Notes: a model not told the origin generated them from the letters alone. A stretch of 64,000 bases of DNA from Datura wrightii (GCA_035772735.1 JASDFA010000002.1:6386001-6450000); one strand, 5' to 3'; positions 37,275 through 50,688 are shown, counted from the first letter of the stretch. Numbers and translations are program-made.

Positions 37275-38760
37275 CAAACTTGCATTTCTATACAAACTCT
37301 ATTGACCCTTTATCACGGAACAACATCAGCTAATGTATTACAAGCAACCTCAAGACATCATAAACAGGGATCAAAACATGTCATTCATCTATCAACAAAC
37401 AATCAAGTCATCACCAATGTTTTCCACACAGACCAATGGTAAAATCAAACATAATCCATGTACCCTCACACAAATTAAGTCCCCACTCAGATATGAGATG
37501 TCAAATATAATATGGGACTAAACAAGTAAGGCACACACTCTCACAAAGAAGTTACGAATATTATGTGTCAGATACCATAGGCGTGCCCTTATTTTCTCTG
37601 GTTTGGTTTATTAGATGGTCTGATCAGGATCACTATAGGACTTGATATGACTTGTAATGTAGGCTCAGGGCTGTACATGGTAAAGACGAAAGATTTTATA
37701 AGTGACTATTCCTTCCTTGGCACAACATACATTAGCTACACCATTCACTTATTTCACCCTTTTATTCTTTCATTCTCTTTTCTTCCCTTTCTCTCCTTTT
37801 TATACCCATTTGCATGAGTGTAGTGAGTTTTCAACTTTTTCAGCATTTTCAAATTTCCTTTGACTTTATTTTTCAAAATTTTCAGCATTTTTCATCTCTT
37901 CTTTTCATCATCTTACCACACTTCATTCTTCACCATTACTTTTTTCTTCTCTTTTCTTTTCCTTTCTTCCGTTCCCACCTTTTATGCACCCATACTTTAG
38001 CTACCCTCAAATTAAGCATTTTGCTTATGTTGAGGTTCATAATATCCCAGGAAGGACCAGGGCCAAAACAGGTTTATTATAAAAAAGGGTACAGTTAATC
38101 GATAAATCAAAGAAATCATGGTCTATTAAGGCTCAAACTTGGGATCAAGGGATTCATGCAACTTTTGTTAGGGTAGTATAGGCTAAAAGTGAGCTAAATA
38201 AAGAAAATGGCCTATGATCATATCCTAATCAACCATCCTTAGCCTATGCAAAGACTAACCAAGCAAGTTCTAGATCTTCAACACAATATCGAACCGACTA
38301 CTATACCTCACTCAAACATAGTACATGAACTATTGTCACCTCACTTGTCTGGTTTATACATGGCTTAACAAAACTATTCATATTGACAAAATAAATGACA
38401 TCAAAAGATCCACAGCAATCATGCATGTTGTCACAAATACATAGCTAATGCATCAAAAATTTTAAATAGGGTCATTTTTTTTTCAAAAACCAAAACTAGT
38501 GCATTTTTATTGGCTGAGTACTCCTAAGCTACTTTCTAATTAAACAAAAATCACAAACTAAAAAAAATAAAAATCCTATACGTGCCGGTTCTACTAGATA
38601 GCATGCTTGAGGGAAAAGAAACACGACAAGAAAAATCCTCAGACGGGCCAATAATCTCAAAAATCACAAGTACACCTCCTCCCCTTTTTGAAAAGTTGGC
38701 TTCGTCCCTGAAGAATCATCTATAAGAACATGGGGAAGAGAATATACCTGTGGCGCACTA
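37275..38760 (-). other. R8: 3' non-coding region
   Basis: Parallel to 14305-15780 of R3, T-rich on the plus strand, no supported gene. Open frames such as 37814-38098 are compositional. Confidence 0.7.
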
Positions 38761-39247
38761 GGCGCTTCTGTCATCTCACGAAGGTGGTACCTCCACTGTA
38801 TTAGTGGCACTAGCGGTGGCCGGTGTGCTCAATTGTGTGTCAATAGGGGGAGTGGTCGCCCCTAGTAGTCGTGGCCTCTTGGATGGCCTCTGAAATTGTC
38901 AGGGCTGAATGTGGCTCTCCTGAAGGGTCATGGCCACAGGCAAGCTCGGGCTGAGATACGGTGGAGCTGCCTGCTCCTCTAGCTATCTCATGCAGCTCAG
39001 TCATATATGTATCATGAGTCTACACGCTCTCTACTCTAGCCCGCTTGCGCTCTTTTCCCTCCTTCTTTCTTCTTTTTCATAAACTCTCCTCACTAGCATA
39101 GTCAATAGGTCTTTTCTTGCCTTTATCACCAACTGTGGTCTACTCCGAATATGTCGCCAAATTAATATCCTCATCAAGCTCGGCATCTAGGTACGGAAGA
39201 GTGGGGGCTGCTAAAACTGTTGGTTGTCGTGATGAAACCTCAACTAC
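38761..39247 (-). other. R8: possible 3' continuation of ORF2
   Basis: Basic, R/K/E-rich stretches (for example EEGRKRAQASQS at about 39030-39080) could be the decayed C-terminal tail of ORF2, but stops are frequent and no conserved end is visible. Confidence 0.35.
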
Positions 39248-40766
39248 TTAGCTTTGAAGATCCCCCAGCTCTACACGGAGACTGCTGGTATCAGTCTGCT
39301 CCACCATTCTCTTATTGAATCGGGTCTTAAAACTATCTAGGCGAGCATGTAGAGCCTTAGCTACTGCCTCTATCTCTGACTTGACCCAATGTTTTACATT
39401 ATCCATCATAGCCTGAATCTTATGCTCCGCCATGGTCAATCTTTTGGCTAGCTTTTGGAGGAAGTCCTATGGTACCAAAGTATATCCTACTAGTGTCTGG
39501 GCCTGCATGCTGGGCAGTGGTGTAGTTGAGGTGCTGGGAACTAACTCTGAATGACCGGCATCTGTAGCCGGTGTCTGACATTGCTCCTGTCTAGTGGGAA
39601 CATTCACCTGTGTGTTCCCTACTGGCTGGGCTGCTGGGATAGATGTGGAATTCTGGATCTGCTTACTGGGTTCATTTCATCCTAGATAAGTGCTATATCT
39701 ACGATCCTTTGGCCTCCAATCAACCGCTCGTCACCCCGTGGAACTCCTGCCTCTATACATAATCTGAAAACAAAACTCGGGATTGGGATAGTAGTACTTA
39801 ATCCCACCGCCCGGTCTCATATCTCATCCGCTATAATCCTCAGAATATTGATGGGGTAGCGAGACATGAGCCATGCAACCAAAGCCGCTCTGTCAGCACT
39901 CAGTGTGTTTTCGTTGACCATAGGTGCTAACCAATAGCGCATTAGTGTCCAACAGGCTTTTGCAATGAATTTTAGTGAATTCTTGGTCACCTGATTTCCA
40001 CCTATAACCCATTTAGCTTTATCTTTGTTCTCAGCAATCACCCCTGCTAGCCATTGCAGCGGCCTCTATCGCTCCAGCATACCTAGGGATCTAATTTGCT
40101 TTATTGCCTCCACCCTGTAATCATACTCTAGCATCATCCTGGTAGGCACAAACTGTGGGTGGTACAACAATCGAGCAACGGTCTGCTCAGATATATCAAC
40201 TTCTCGACCTCGGACCATAACACTATCCAAACGAGGCTGGTCTTTAATATTTTTTCCCTCTTTTGCCTTCACCTCCATGTTGGCCAACTAGTTGGCATAA
40301 AACTCCCGAACTATCTCTTTTGTGTATTGTGTTGGAGTCTTTGCCATCCACTCAAAACCGTGGAAGATAAAAATCCGCTTCATCTCCTCAGCTTTATTCA
40401 ATGTGTTTGTGAGATCCGCTGTTCTTCTTGAACGCTCCTCCGTGGCATATTTTTGGCGGTGAGAGAGATGCCTTGTTCATAGATTTCTTTGGCTTCTGGC
40501 ACTCTCCACCAGATTGTACGGTTTGCTCTGGGTGGGGTCTGCTCTTGTGCAACAACTGGAGCCTCTTCCTTTGATGCATCACTGCCGCTTTCCTCTTCGC
40601 TCTGGGTCTCCCCTGACTTTTCTTCAGCATTGGAGTCGCTCCCTGAATTTTGTTGTTCCTCTCTAACTCCCTCTTCAGACTGGGGAGCTTGAGCGGATGT
40701 GGCAGTGGTTGCTTCATCTTGGGCCTTTGCTCTCGCCCTAGTGGTTCTGGTTCCATCGGTGTCCAA
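39248..40766 (-). pseudogene. R8: ORF2, resembles the 'putative plant transposon protein' family
   Basis: Starts MDTDGTRTTRARAKAQ at 40766; residues 1-110 are acidic and S/E/Q-rich. After a frameshift near 40400 the reading goes on as KRIFIFHGFEW, EIVREFYAN, MVRGREVDIS, LLYHPQFV, then KFIAKACWTLMRYWLAP, SADRAALVAWLMSRYPINI and VFRLCIEAGVP, and ends with a helical KSEIEAVAKALHARLDSFK stretch. Stops at about 40288, 40063 and 39815 separate the open pieces. The pattern (VREFYAN ... RG ... W..L..N.....AD.A.L...L...Y.IN) fits the plant-specific domain I know as PF20167 (Transposase_32); function unknown. It lies where pol would be expected. Confidence 0.6.
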
Positions 40767-42139
40767 GGTGTCTACTTGATACTCCTCAATTCAACCACTA
40801 GGTGAGTCTCTTGCCTTGTCAGACTCTGAGTCAGTTGGATCATTAATAAATCTCCTTTGGGCTTTTGTTTTGTTTGCCCTGTATTTGTATGTCATTGTAC
40901 CTGTGGAGAAAGAATTTAGCATTCCATTTTTGAAAAAGAAGAATTAGAAAGGAGATATTCTGAATTTCATCACTGGTCCTCGCTACGGGTCGTACCATAA
41001 AGGTATGATTCGTGAGAAGTCCCAGAGTTGCAATATTTGTCAGTACGACTCGCAGGTACGACTCGTACTATTAAGGTCGATCCGTACTACGAGTCATCTG
41101 ATGAAGCTCAACATTACTATTTTCCTAAATTTTTTCGTGACTCATGGTACGTCCCGTAGGTCGATTCCACTAATCGTAAGAAGGACATTTCATGCGACTA
41201 TGTTTATATTGGTGGCATGAGTGCTCTGTACGACTCGTAGTGGCAACCTACGGTCCATACTATGCCTCATACCACTTCAAATTTTCTTTTCTCAGTTTTG
41301 CAAGGATTCCTTTTCAATTCTTTTTAGGGTACTCAGATTTTCCCCCAGGTATAGGCACATCAATGACTCAATTTAACTCAAGCCCCTTCCCCTTGTTAAC
41401 CCACTACCCGTAGCTCGTTAATTTCAAAACCTCAATTCATCTAGAATCTAGCATCCTTTTAGTCGAAGAAGCATAGTAATAACACCCTGATCATTGTCTA
41501 TTTTCAAAATCAAATCTTCAAGCCTAGTTACTGACTCACATGGGTATCGATACTTACAATCTCAATATGTGACTCTTAACAATGTTTAGCACAACACACT
41601 TACTTGATTGATGCTTCATCAATGGTAAATAACAGTGGGGGTTTTCTGAGCTTTAGTCGAGCAAGAATTTTGCTTGAATCCTTTGGTTTTGTTGAGTTAC
41701 GGGTAGGGGAAAGTGAGGTTGAGTCATGTGTTTGAATGCTTGAGCATGGGAGAAGGGGTTCAGTGGGTTTAAATAGGTAAGGGCAAATTTTAAAAAAATT
41801 TGTGTCGAGTCGGGTATTAATGCCTAATTTTAACCCATCACGGATTGTACCACGAGTCGTAAGAAGAACCTACAGCTCATCCCTTGGACTCGTATGCACC
41901 CTATTAAGGAAAACTTACCTGGAGACCTATGAGTACCATCCTACGACTCGTACCATCAAGGTACAGTCTGTAGGGTGGATCGTAGGTCAGAGCTTGGGAT
42001 TATTTTTTTTGAACCTCACCATGACTGCTGCTATGGCTCATAGGATCTCATCATGGGTCGTACTGAGAGCCATAACAGCTCACGTTTCAGCCTCCTATTT
42101 TAAATTTTTCCTGAACACTGAGCATACATTAGTTCTATA
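40767..42139 (-). promoter_or_regulatory. R8: palindrome-rich region upstream of ORF2, possible internal promoter
   Basis: No coding sequence. Two clusters of ACGACTCGT-type words (about 41820-42080 and 40985-41250, with GTACGACTCGTAC at 41056-41068), as in the U3 of the R8/R3 LTRs, and a TATA-like TATTTAAA (minus) at 41768-41775 just after the first cluster. It could drive ORF2 separately or be the remains of an inserted LTR. I see no target duplication for the second option. Confidence 0.4.
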
Positions 42140-42309
42140 ACTTGGGTTGCCTCCAAAGAAGCACTTGATTTAATGTCGCAACACGATGGAGGTAGCCTGG
42201 TTACTCAGACTTCACCAATATACCACTTGGGTTGCCTCCCAAGAAGCACCTGATTTAACATCGAGGCATGACACAATCTCTTGACTACTCAGAATTCGTC
42301 AAGTGATTT
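42140..42309 (-). repeat. R8: 85-bp tandem duplication of the conserved hairpin element
   Basis: Units 42140-42224 and 42225-42309. Each begins (plus strand) ACTTGGGTTGCCTCC and holds the GCACTTGATTTAA-type core, so the minus strand carries the TTGGGAGGCAACCCAA hairpin twice (exact in unit 2, one substitution in unit 1). The second unit runs into the last codons of gag-protease. Confidence 0.85.
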
Positions 42310-44704
42310 ATACTCATCTTCTAGTGCTGAGATCACACTAAATTCCTTGGGTTGCTTCATAGTCTTGCAGATGTTGAATATGACCTCTTCTTGATTCAGC
42401 TTGAGCTTCAACAAGCCAGCTTCCATATCCACTAGAGTTCTTCCTGTCGCAAGGAATGGTCTCCCCAAAATGATGGGGACCTCATAATCAACCTCGCAGT
42501 CCAGAATCACGAAGTCTGCTGGGAATATAAATTTGTCTACCTTGACAAGCACATCGATCAGGATGCCCACCGGCTTCTTAAATATTCTGTCGGCCATTAG
42601 TAGCCGTATGTTGGTCAGTGTGGGGGCTCCCAATCCTAATTTCTTGAATACAGCCAAGGGCATCAAATTAATGCTAGCTCCCAGATCACAAAGTGCCCTT
42701 GAGAACTCGACATTGCCAATCATACATGGTATAGTGAAGGCACCTAGGTCCTCTTTTTTCTGTGCTAAGACCCTTGTAGCTATGGAACTGCAGTGATACA
42801 CATTGTCAATAGGTTCATAGCTCACAGATCTCTTCTTTGTCACCAGGTCCTTAATAAACTTTGCATATCCTGGCATCTGCTCCAATTCTTCGACCAATGG
42901 TATGTTCGCAGACAGTTGCTTAAGCATTGAAAGAAATTTTTGGAACCTACCATTCTCCACCTTCTTCTTTATCCTTTGGGGGAATGGTGGTGGTGGTCGT
43001 GGGATAGCTTTTGTTGCCCCTTGATCCATGTCAGTTTCCTTCTCACCTTTTGGGGCCTCTTGCAACTCACTAGTCTCTTTCTCATCAATTGTATCATCAT
43101 CCTCCATTATTCTCTCTTTCTTCCACTTAACTTCAATTGGAAACGGGGGGTCAACTGTGGTTTTACCACTCCTAGTCATCACTTCCATACAATGTGCATC
43201 ATTCTTTTGATTTTGGACAGTGTTGTTGGGTAGTGTACCCTTTTTTCTAGGGTTCATTGATGCTGACAGTTGCCCAAGTTGGTGTTCAATTTGCTTGATG
43301 GTGGTGGCATGAGATTCCACTTTTTGACCTATACTTGACAAATCTCCACGGATTTCCTTCAGCTGATTATCGGTGGACCTCACCTTCTTCAACATCTCGG
43401 CCATCATGCTCTCCAACTTTGATTGCCCAGCCTCCCCTTCTCGTGCATTGGGAGGTTCATAGAATCCAACCCGGTGATTGCGATATCCATCAGTTCGCCT
43501 CCACTCTCCTTTGTACTCACGACCTTGGCTCCTATCTCTGAACCCGTTTCTGTTGTAGTTGTCTCTATACTGGTTCCGACCTTGATTTACAGAACCTTGG
43601 CACCAATTGTCTTGTCCAGACGCTTGGGTTTTGGTTCGAAAACCCGCCTCCTGGCTATCCAAGAGGTTTGCCTCCTCCTCATAATCAAAGTGATCAGCTC
43701 CTTGCTCCCTTCCTTGAGTACCCATTGCATTGACCTGTTTGGCTCCGGCTCCCATAATATGCTTTGTCAGTAAGTTCAATGATGTGCATATATAAGCCAA
43801 CTCTTGGTCGCGCTCTTCTTCTTTTCTTTGTTGGTCTGCAGTCAAACCAACAACATATGTGCCTGCCACTACATCAACCTCTCTCATATGCCTGGCCCTG
43901 TTTGTCTTAGTCACCCTGTCAAGAATGGTGGAAGCTTGATCCCAGGTGTGACTCATCAATGCTCCTCCAGCGACCGTGTCTGCTACAGCGTTGGTGTTAT
44001 TGTTCAGAGACCTATAAAAAATTTTCAACAAACTATCCTCTGGGATTTTGTGGTTGGGGCACTTATTCAACTTCTTTTTGAATCTCAACCACGTTTCATG
44101 AAGTTCCTCAGTTTTAATCTGTGGAAAATTATAGATCTCATATTTTAGCCTCAACATCCTGGATGGGGGAAAGAATCTCTCCAAAAAGGCCTATTTAAGC
44201 TCCCTCCAGTTGGTTATGGAGTCTTTGGGCAACTCCGATAACCACAAGGTAGCTTCCCTTGATAAAGAAAAATGGAAATTTCTAAGCCGTATTGCATCCT
44301 GGCTTACTCTAGGCAACCTGTACGCCTTGCATATTCCTAAGAAGTTCATTAAGTGCAGGTTGGCATCATCCACTGTGTGGCCACTGAAAACCCCTTTCAT
44401 GTTTAGCAACTGAATCATGGTGCTTGTAATGTTGAATTTGGCCCCAACAGGCAATGGTGGTGGTAATTGCTCCAGTTGACCCGAATTCATCAATGTCTGG
44501 GTCATCATCATCATTGAAGAGCTGAGGGGCAAATCTATGGGCTCTGTTGCCCCTCCCTTGTCGACCAACATTTACCACTTCATCTCTTTCATCTTCCGCA
44601 TGCTGTAGTGCAGCTTGCCGAGCTAGCTCGGCTTTCCTAGCTTCTTCAGCTGTGCGGGCTTCTCTTTGCTTCGTGGTTTTCCATTCTATGCAGTGCTCTT
44701 TCAA
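42289..44704 (-). pseudogene. R8: Athila-type gag-protease
   Basis: Begins at 44704 (MKEHCIEWKTTKQREA), a charged A/E/R region; a frameshift at about 44480-44520 moves the reading into 44191-44571 (gag core: FNITSTMIQLLNMKGVFSG, LTHLMNFL-like segment, LSREATLWLSELP). One TAG (44191-44193) then separates it from a 631-codon open piece, 42289-44184, which completes gag (HETWLRFKKKLNKCPNH, KIFYRSLN), has an N/R/G-rich linker, PPPPFPQRI, and an aspartic protease with active site CDLGASINLMP at about residue 500 and IILGRPFLAT at about 572. No zinc knuckle is visible. The piece ends SLDEF-stop without any RT. Confidence 0.9.
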
Positions 44705-44860
44705 TTTATGGATTTAGTTGAACAAGGGGATCTCCTCTACCCCAAGTGCTTGGCATTCATCGGAGAACAACCTGTGGGTATCAAAAATAAAAATAAACTT
44801 AATTAAGGAAATAACTATCAAAAAGTTAATTACAAGCTAATAACCTAGTTTCAGCCGTAT
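44705..44860 (-). other. R8: leader
   Basis: Between primer site and gag; short, no ORF. Resembles the 15900-16016 part of R3. Confidence 0.65.
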
Positions 44861-44878
44861 TCCCGGGCAACGACGCCA
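44861..44878 (-). other. R8: primer-binding site
   Basis: Minus strand TGGCGTCGTTGCCCGGGA, Athila type. Same class as R2 (11725-11742) and R3. Confidence 0.92.
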
Positions 44879-44883
44879 CTTTT

Positions 44884-46488
44884 TGATAACGCTCAAACTA
44901 TACCTCTTACTGATGTGAGAAGCAGACGTTGTCAATAAAGAACCCAATTACAGGTTGGGGTCAAACCCACAGGGAATAGGGAGAACTGGACTATAGCTGG
45001 TAATTGAAATTGTGAGTTAGTTACTTCAAAATAGGGGGATTCTAAAAGAAATCAATAATAAAAACAATTATCAAAATTATAATGTTGAATCAATATTAAC
45101 GAATAAATAGGGTTTGTGTTCCCCATGGGTCCATAACTGCTTTGGATATACACTCATGATTATCACCAATACCTACTTATAGAACTGATAACATAGGTTT
45201 ATTCAAACGACCGACCAGTCCCTATTGAATGACTATACTCAATCACTCGACCAAAGTCTCATGAGAGGTTTCAAACTATCCGTTATCACTAAGTTATAGA
45301 TTTAACTATCCCGCAAGCACAACTTAAGTTAATACAATGATTATCAAAATTAAGTCTCTGTTGTAATTCTCTTTTCCTAATCTCTACCTCTTCGACCAAA
45401 GCAAGTAAAGAATTCAGGCACTTCCTAACGTTGCGCACCGTTAAGGAATGTTTAAGCATGAAGAGACTACAATATAAGTATTTGTATTGGTTGTAAGACC
45501 ACTTTGTGAAACCCTAGCTTGTTAATCCACCATGGTTTCCACAACCCTCACTATGAAGATTTTAGCCTCTCATAGTTGTAAGGTTGTTAATTGTACTCAT
45601 GATTAAGGGCATAAATCAATACTTACAAGTATGAATGAGAAAAACACTTCCTTTAATTAATCAACAAAATCTTGAAGAACAAGTATCAAGAACAAGATAA
45701 AGTCAAGAAAAGCTTGATCACAAGATGAATCAACTCAATTCCCTTACAAATCTCTTCTCCCCTTGTCTTTTCGTGTATTCTTACTTGTCTAGTCTGTCTA
45801 CAAAAAAATAAAATCTAAAATGTATTTATACATACACAAGAATACTTTTCCTAGGCTAACTGGATGAATTTCCATATCTGGTGCCGCAGTCGTCATGGGC
45901 CATGTCACGATCTGTAGCAGCTTCCTATGATCCATAGCTTCCTGTCGTTCCTTGCATTGTTGACTAAATTTTTGCTAAGTGTTGGATCCTGGTACGATTC
46001 GTACATCCATTATACGATCCGTACTGATCTCCCGTGATTTGATTATGAAATTTTAGAATTCTTCTGAAGTTTATTATGACCATCATGGTACGACTTGTAC
46101 CTTCTTCCCACGGGTCGTACTGTCTTTCTGTAGCAGGAGTCAGCACCTTATTCAAGTTTTCTGGATATTGTCACGATTTTATCACCACCACTCGTACCAG
46201 CTTGGTATGACTCGTACTGAGACTCGTCCATTGTATCTTTTTAACTTAGCCTTCTGCAGCTTTTCACGACCATCAGTACGACTCATAGGTCCTTCCTACG
46301 GCTTGTACTCTGGTCTGCAATCTGAGCATCTTTTGCATCTTTCAGGATTTCTTTTGCAATTTTCAGTTTCAACACTAATTCATCCTACATCCAAAGGAAA
46401 AGTGCCTTATATCCACATAAACACACCTAAGTCCATGCTATTTTCTTAGTTTTTAGCGTCGATAGTGCTGTAAATCCAAAGCACATCA
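44884..46488 (-). repeat. R8: right (5') LTR
   Basis: 1605 bp, TGATAACGCTC...GCACATCA. TATAAATA (minus) at 45823-45830; U3 with TACGACTCGTA-like words at about 45870-46330. Matches the R3 LTRs along its length. Antisense and sense open frames shared with R3 (VEIRKRELQQ) are a by-product of the conserved R/U5 sequence. Confidence 0.92.
45823..45830 (-). promoter_or_regulatory. TATA box in R8 LTR
   Basis: TATAAATA on the minus strand, in the same place as in both R3 LTRs. Confidence 0.7.
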
Positions 46489-46493
46489 GTTAT

Positions 46494-46516
46494 ATGCAGT
46501 AATTGGTTAGGGAAGG
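46494..46516 (+). repeat. R7: left LTR, piece 2 (23 bp)
   Basis: ATGCAGTAATTGGTTAGGGA... matches the right LTR at 58462-58484. It is all that separates R8 from R9. Confidence 0.9.
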
Positions 46517-47323
46517 TGTCACGCCCCAAAATTGGGGTAGGGTGCAACTGACACTCGGTTCATGATTGATCGAGAAGCCGACTATATGACATCTGTAACT
46601 ATAACACTTAGGCCATCCAGACCACCGGTCACAATTAACTGAAGAATAAACTGGACCCGTAAGGTCTCAACAATACGGGGCAAACAATCGAAATGCAATC
46701 AAGGAAATTAGTGTGCTAACCAAGCAACAATAATCCGACGAGGCCACAAACTGAACAACACTGTACACACTAAGTCTACAAAGCCTCTAAAGAGTAAACT
46801 AACTGATGGTCGGAACAGGGGTCAGACCTACCCATACCTGCATCTCAAAACTCAAGCATAAATAACTAAGCCCTAGCTCCAGGAAGAAAGGAGCATACCA
46901 ACCATCTATTGATCTCACAAACTTCTACTGAACTGGCCATCCTGACCTCTACCTGCACCTGCGGCACGAATGCAGGTCCCCAAGAAAGGGGACGTCAGTA
47001 CGAATGAAATGTACTGGTATGTAATGCTGAAACTGTAACCATGAGATAACAATCCTGTAATAACTGACTTAGCACATAAACATATAGAGGATAAATATAA
47101 CTTGGAACTCTGCAACCTGTAATTGATAACAACTTACTATAACATAACTGAACTCAAGATAACTGAACCAGGAATAAGGAATGGTAACAACCTGGAATCT
47201 TGGAAACTGAAACCTGATAATAACTCTATAAAGAGATGAAAATGCAATTAAGAAATGCACAAGAAAGAAACTGTAACTGTAATGCCAGCGATCAACCAAC
47301 TGTAAATCCATATATAAAATTCA

Positions 47324-47557
47324 TCCAGCCGGTGTACTACACCAGGGTAAAATAAAAATATCTCCAGCCGATGTACCACACCGGGGTAAAATAAAAAGAT
47401 CTCTAGCCGGTGTACCACACCGGGGTAAAATAAAAATATTTCCAGCCGATGTACCACACCGGGGTAAAATAAAAATATCTCCAACCGATGTACCACACCG
47501 AGGTAAACTAAAAAGATCTCCAGCCGGTGTACCACATCGGGGTAAAACAAAAATAAA
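47324..47557. repeat. R9: tandem array, six units of 39 bp
   Basis: Units start at 47324, 47363, 47402, 47441, 47480 and 47519. Each contains CCGGTGT-ACC-ACACCGG or a near form, a 7-bp hairpin. As 39 is 13 codons, an open frame with a repeated 13-residue unit (VVHRLEIFLFYPG, minus) appears, which is a by-product. Confidence 0.92.
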
Positions 47558-48953
47558 TCTTAATCACCATCATAAATGGAGATGACAGAGCTCATACAAA
47601 TTATCTAAATACTGGAAACCATAAAATATGCTGATCAGTAACTATAACATGTGTAGGATCTTACCATGACCCCTAATACTACAACTATTCCATACACATA
47701 TAGGTCTTTCATTTAGCATTTAAACACATACATATGCTGTGAATGAATTCTAGGGAAGTTTCTAGAACTGGAATATCATAAAGACATGTGTAGACTCACA
47801 TTCATGATTTTAAACATCTCCTAGCAATTCTAACACGAGGAGCAGAGAGGAATCACTTAACCTAACATTTAACAATCTTAGCATTCATTTCGTGCTTATA
47901 CTCGTTTGACTTTCATACTTTCATATCAAGAATTTTGAGCATACCTCATTCATTGCACATCATATCACATCTCGAGGTAACTTATGAACAGGAAGACATA
48001 ACTTGTGTATCTCAAACCTGGAGCTCTTTAATATTCAAATTCTAGGCAATTGTCTAGGGGCTGCCTTAAAATATATAAAGACTTATAGTCGTGCTTCAGA
48101 CGGTGTAGGAAAAGCTCATGTGGAACATTGCAATATATGTGGAGCTTAGAAAAGCTTAGCAGCATTATAAACAATTTAGAAACTTCCAAGAAAAATAAAA
48201 TCCTTTAAAACTTGAAAAAGTTAATCCAACTCTTAGAACAAATAATCAAAGATAATTGTTTAAAAGTACAATGAAGAACTTCTCTTTAACTTGAGTCACT
48301 ATCTCAAAATATTCGATCCTAATTATTTCTTAAGGAGTTAACACTTTACTGGCCTTTCATTAGCTTAACACAACTGAACATAAACAACTTTATTTATAAC
48401 TCTTTTGCTAAATGTCTTTAGAACAGGGTAAATCTTGCTAGCTATTTGCCTAATTCGTTAACATTCGTAACACTTATCATCAAATTTAACAACCTTTATC
48501 TCTACTTTTCGTATTCATCTTAAATTCTTTTCCAAACAGGATTCGTCATTCCCTACCTAATTATTTACTCTCGTGTTCACTATTCCAGCAATTCTTGTAC
48601 ACACTTACCTTCTTACCTAATTGCCAACCTTGTCTCTTAAACTCATCTTGCTCATATTTTAACGTCGCTCAAAAGTTCTTGAAATCAACTACGGACTGAA
48701 GGCATATACCTCACATATTACCTTAAAAGGTCTAACATTTACTCTTATCTCTCCTTTGCTACTAGCGCCTCAACTTTTACACTTAGGTTAATTTTCTTAC
48801 ACATCTACAACTTTCAAAGAACATGCGACGTGTCTACTTAAAGCCTTAAGCAATTCTCAGGAGGTCTAGATAACTCAAGAGCTCTAATAAACATATAGCG
48901 ACTTTCTAAAGGCAATCCTTGCCGCTTTAGCGCGTAATTTGAGTGTAAGCGTA

Positions 48954-48956
<3 letters not shown>
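47558..48956. other. R9: non-coding interior
   Basis: AT-rich, no gene or repeat seen. Confidence 0.6.
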
Positions 48957-49004
<48 letters not shown>

Positions 49005-49020
49005 ATATATATATATATAT
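48957..49020. repeat. R9: (TA)n microsatellite with TATG interruption
   Basis: Pure AT dinucleotides broken once by GTATGTATGTAT. Confidence 0.95.
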
Positions 49021-49100
49021 CAATTTTGGTTGAGGCAATTCTTACTTGTTCATCGCCAACTAATCTAGCTCCTGAAATATATAACATATTTGATCCTTCC

Positions 49101-50681
<1,581 letters not shown>

Positions 50682-50688
50682 TTTTATA
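50682..50688 (-). promoter_or_regulatory. TATA box of R9
   Basis: TATAAAA on the minus strand. Upstream (to the right) GGGCGGTGGCC occurs twice, 50787-50797 and 50805-50815. Confidence 0.55.

Larger units (their letters stand above)
37057..46488 (-). mobile_element. R8: Athila-related element with gag-protease and an extra ORF but no RT or integrase
   Basis: Ends TGATAACACTC... and ...GCACATCA; target duplication TTTAT (37052-37056) against GTTAT (46489-46493), where the uninterrupted R7 right LTR reads GTTAT once. Order on the minus strand: 5' LTR 44884-46488, primer site, gag-protease 42289-44704, duplicated hairpin element, palindrome-rich non-coding 1.4 kb, ORF2 39248-40766, non-coding 3' part, truncated 3' LTR. 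Nothing resembling RT, RNase H or integrase is present, so enzymes must have come from an Athila-like helper such as the R1/R2 group. Confidence 0.9.

Noticed and set aside
47248..47550. 100-codon minus-strand frame with a 13-residue repeat
   Set aside because: It exists only because the DNA unit is 39 bp; there is no protein family or conserved start.
47324..47557. CRISPR-like array
   Set aside because: Units are directly adjacent 39-bp tandem repeats without spacers, inside a plant solo LTR.
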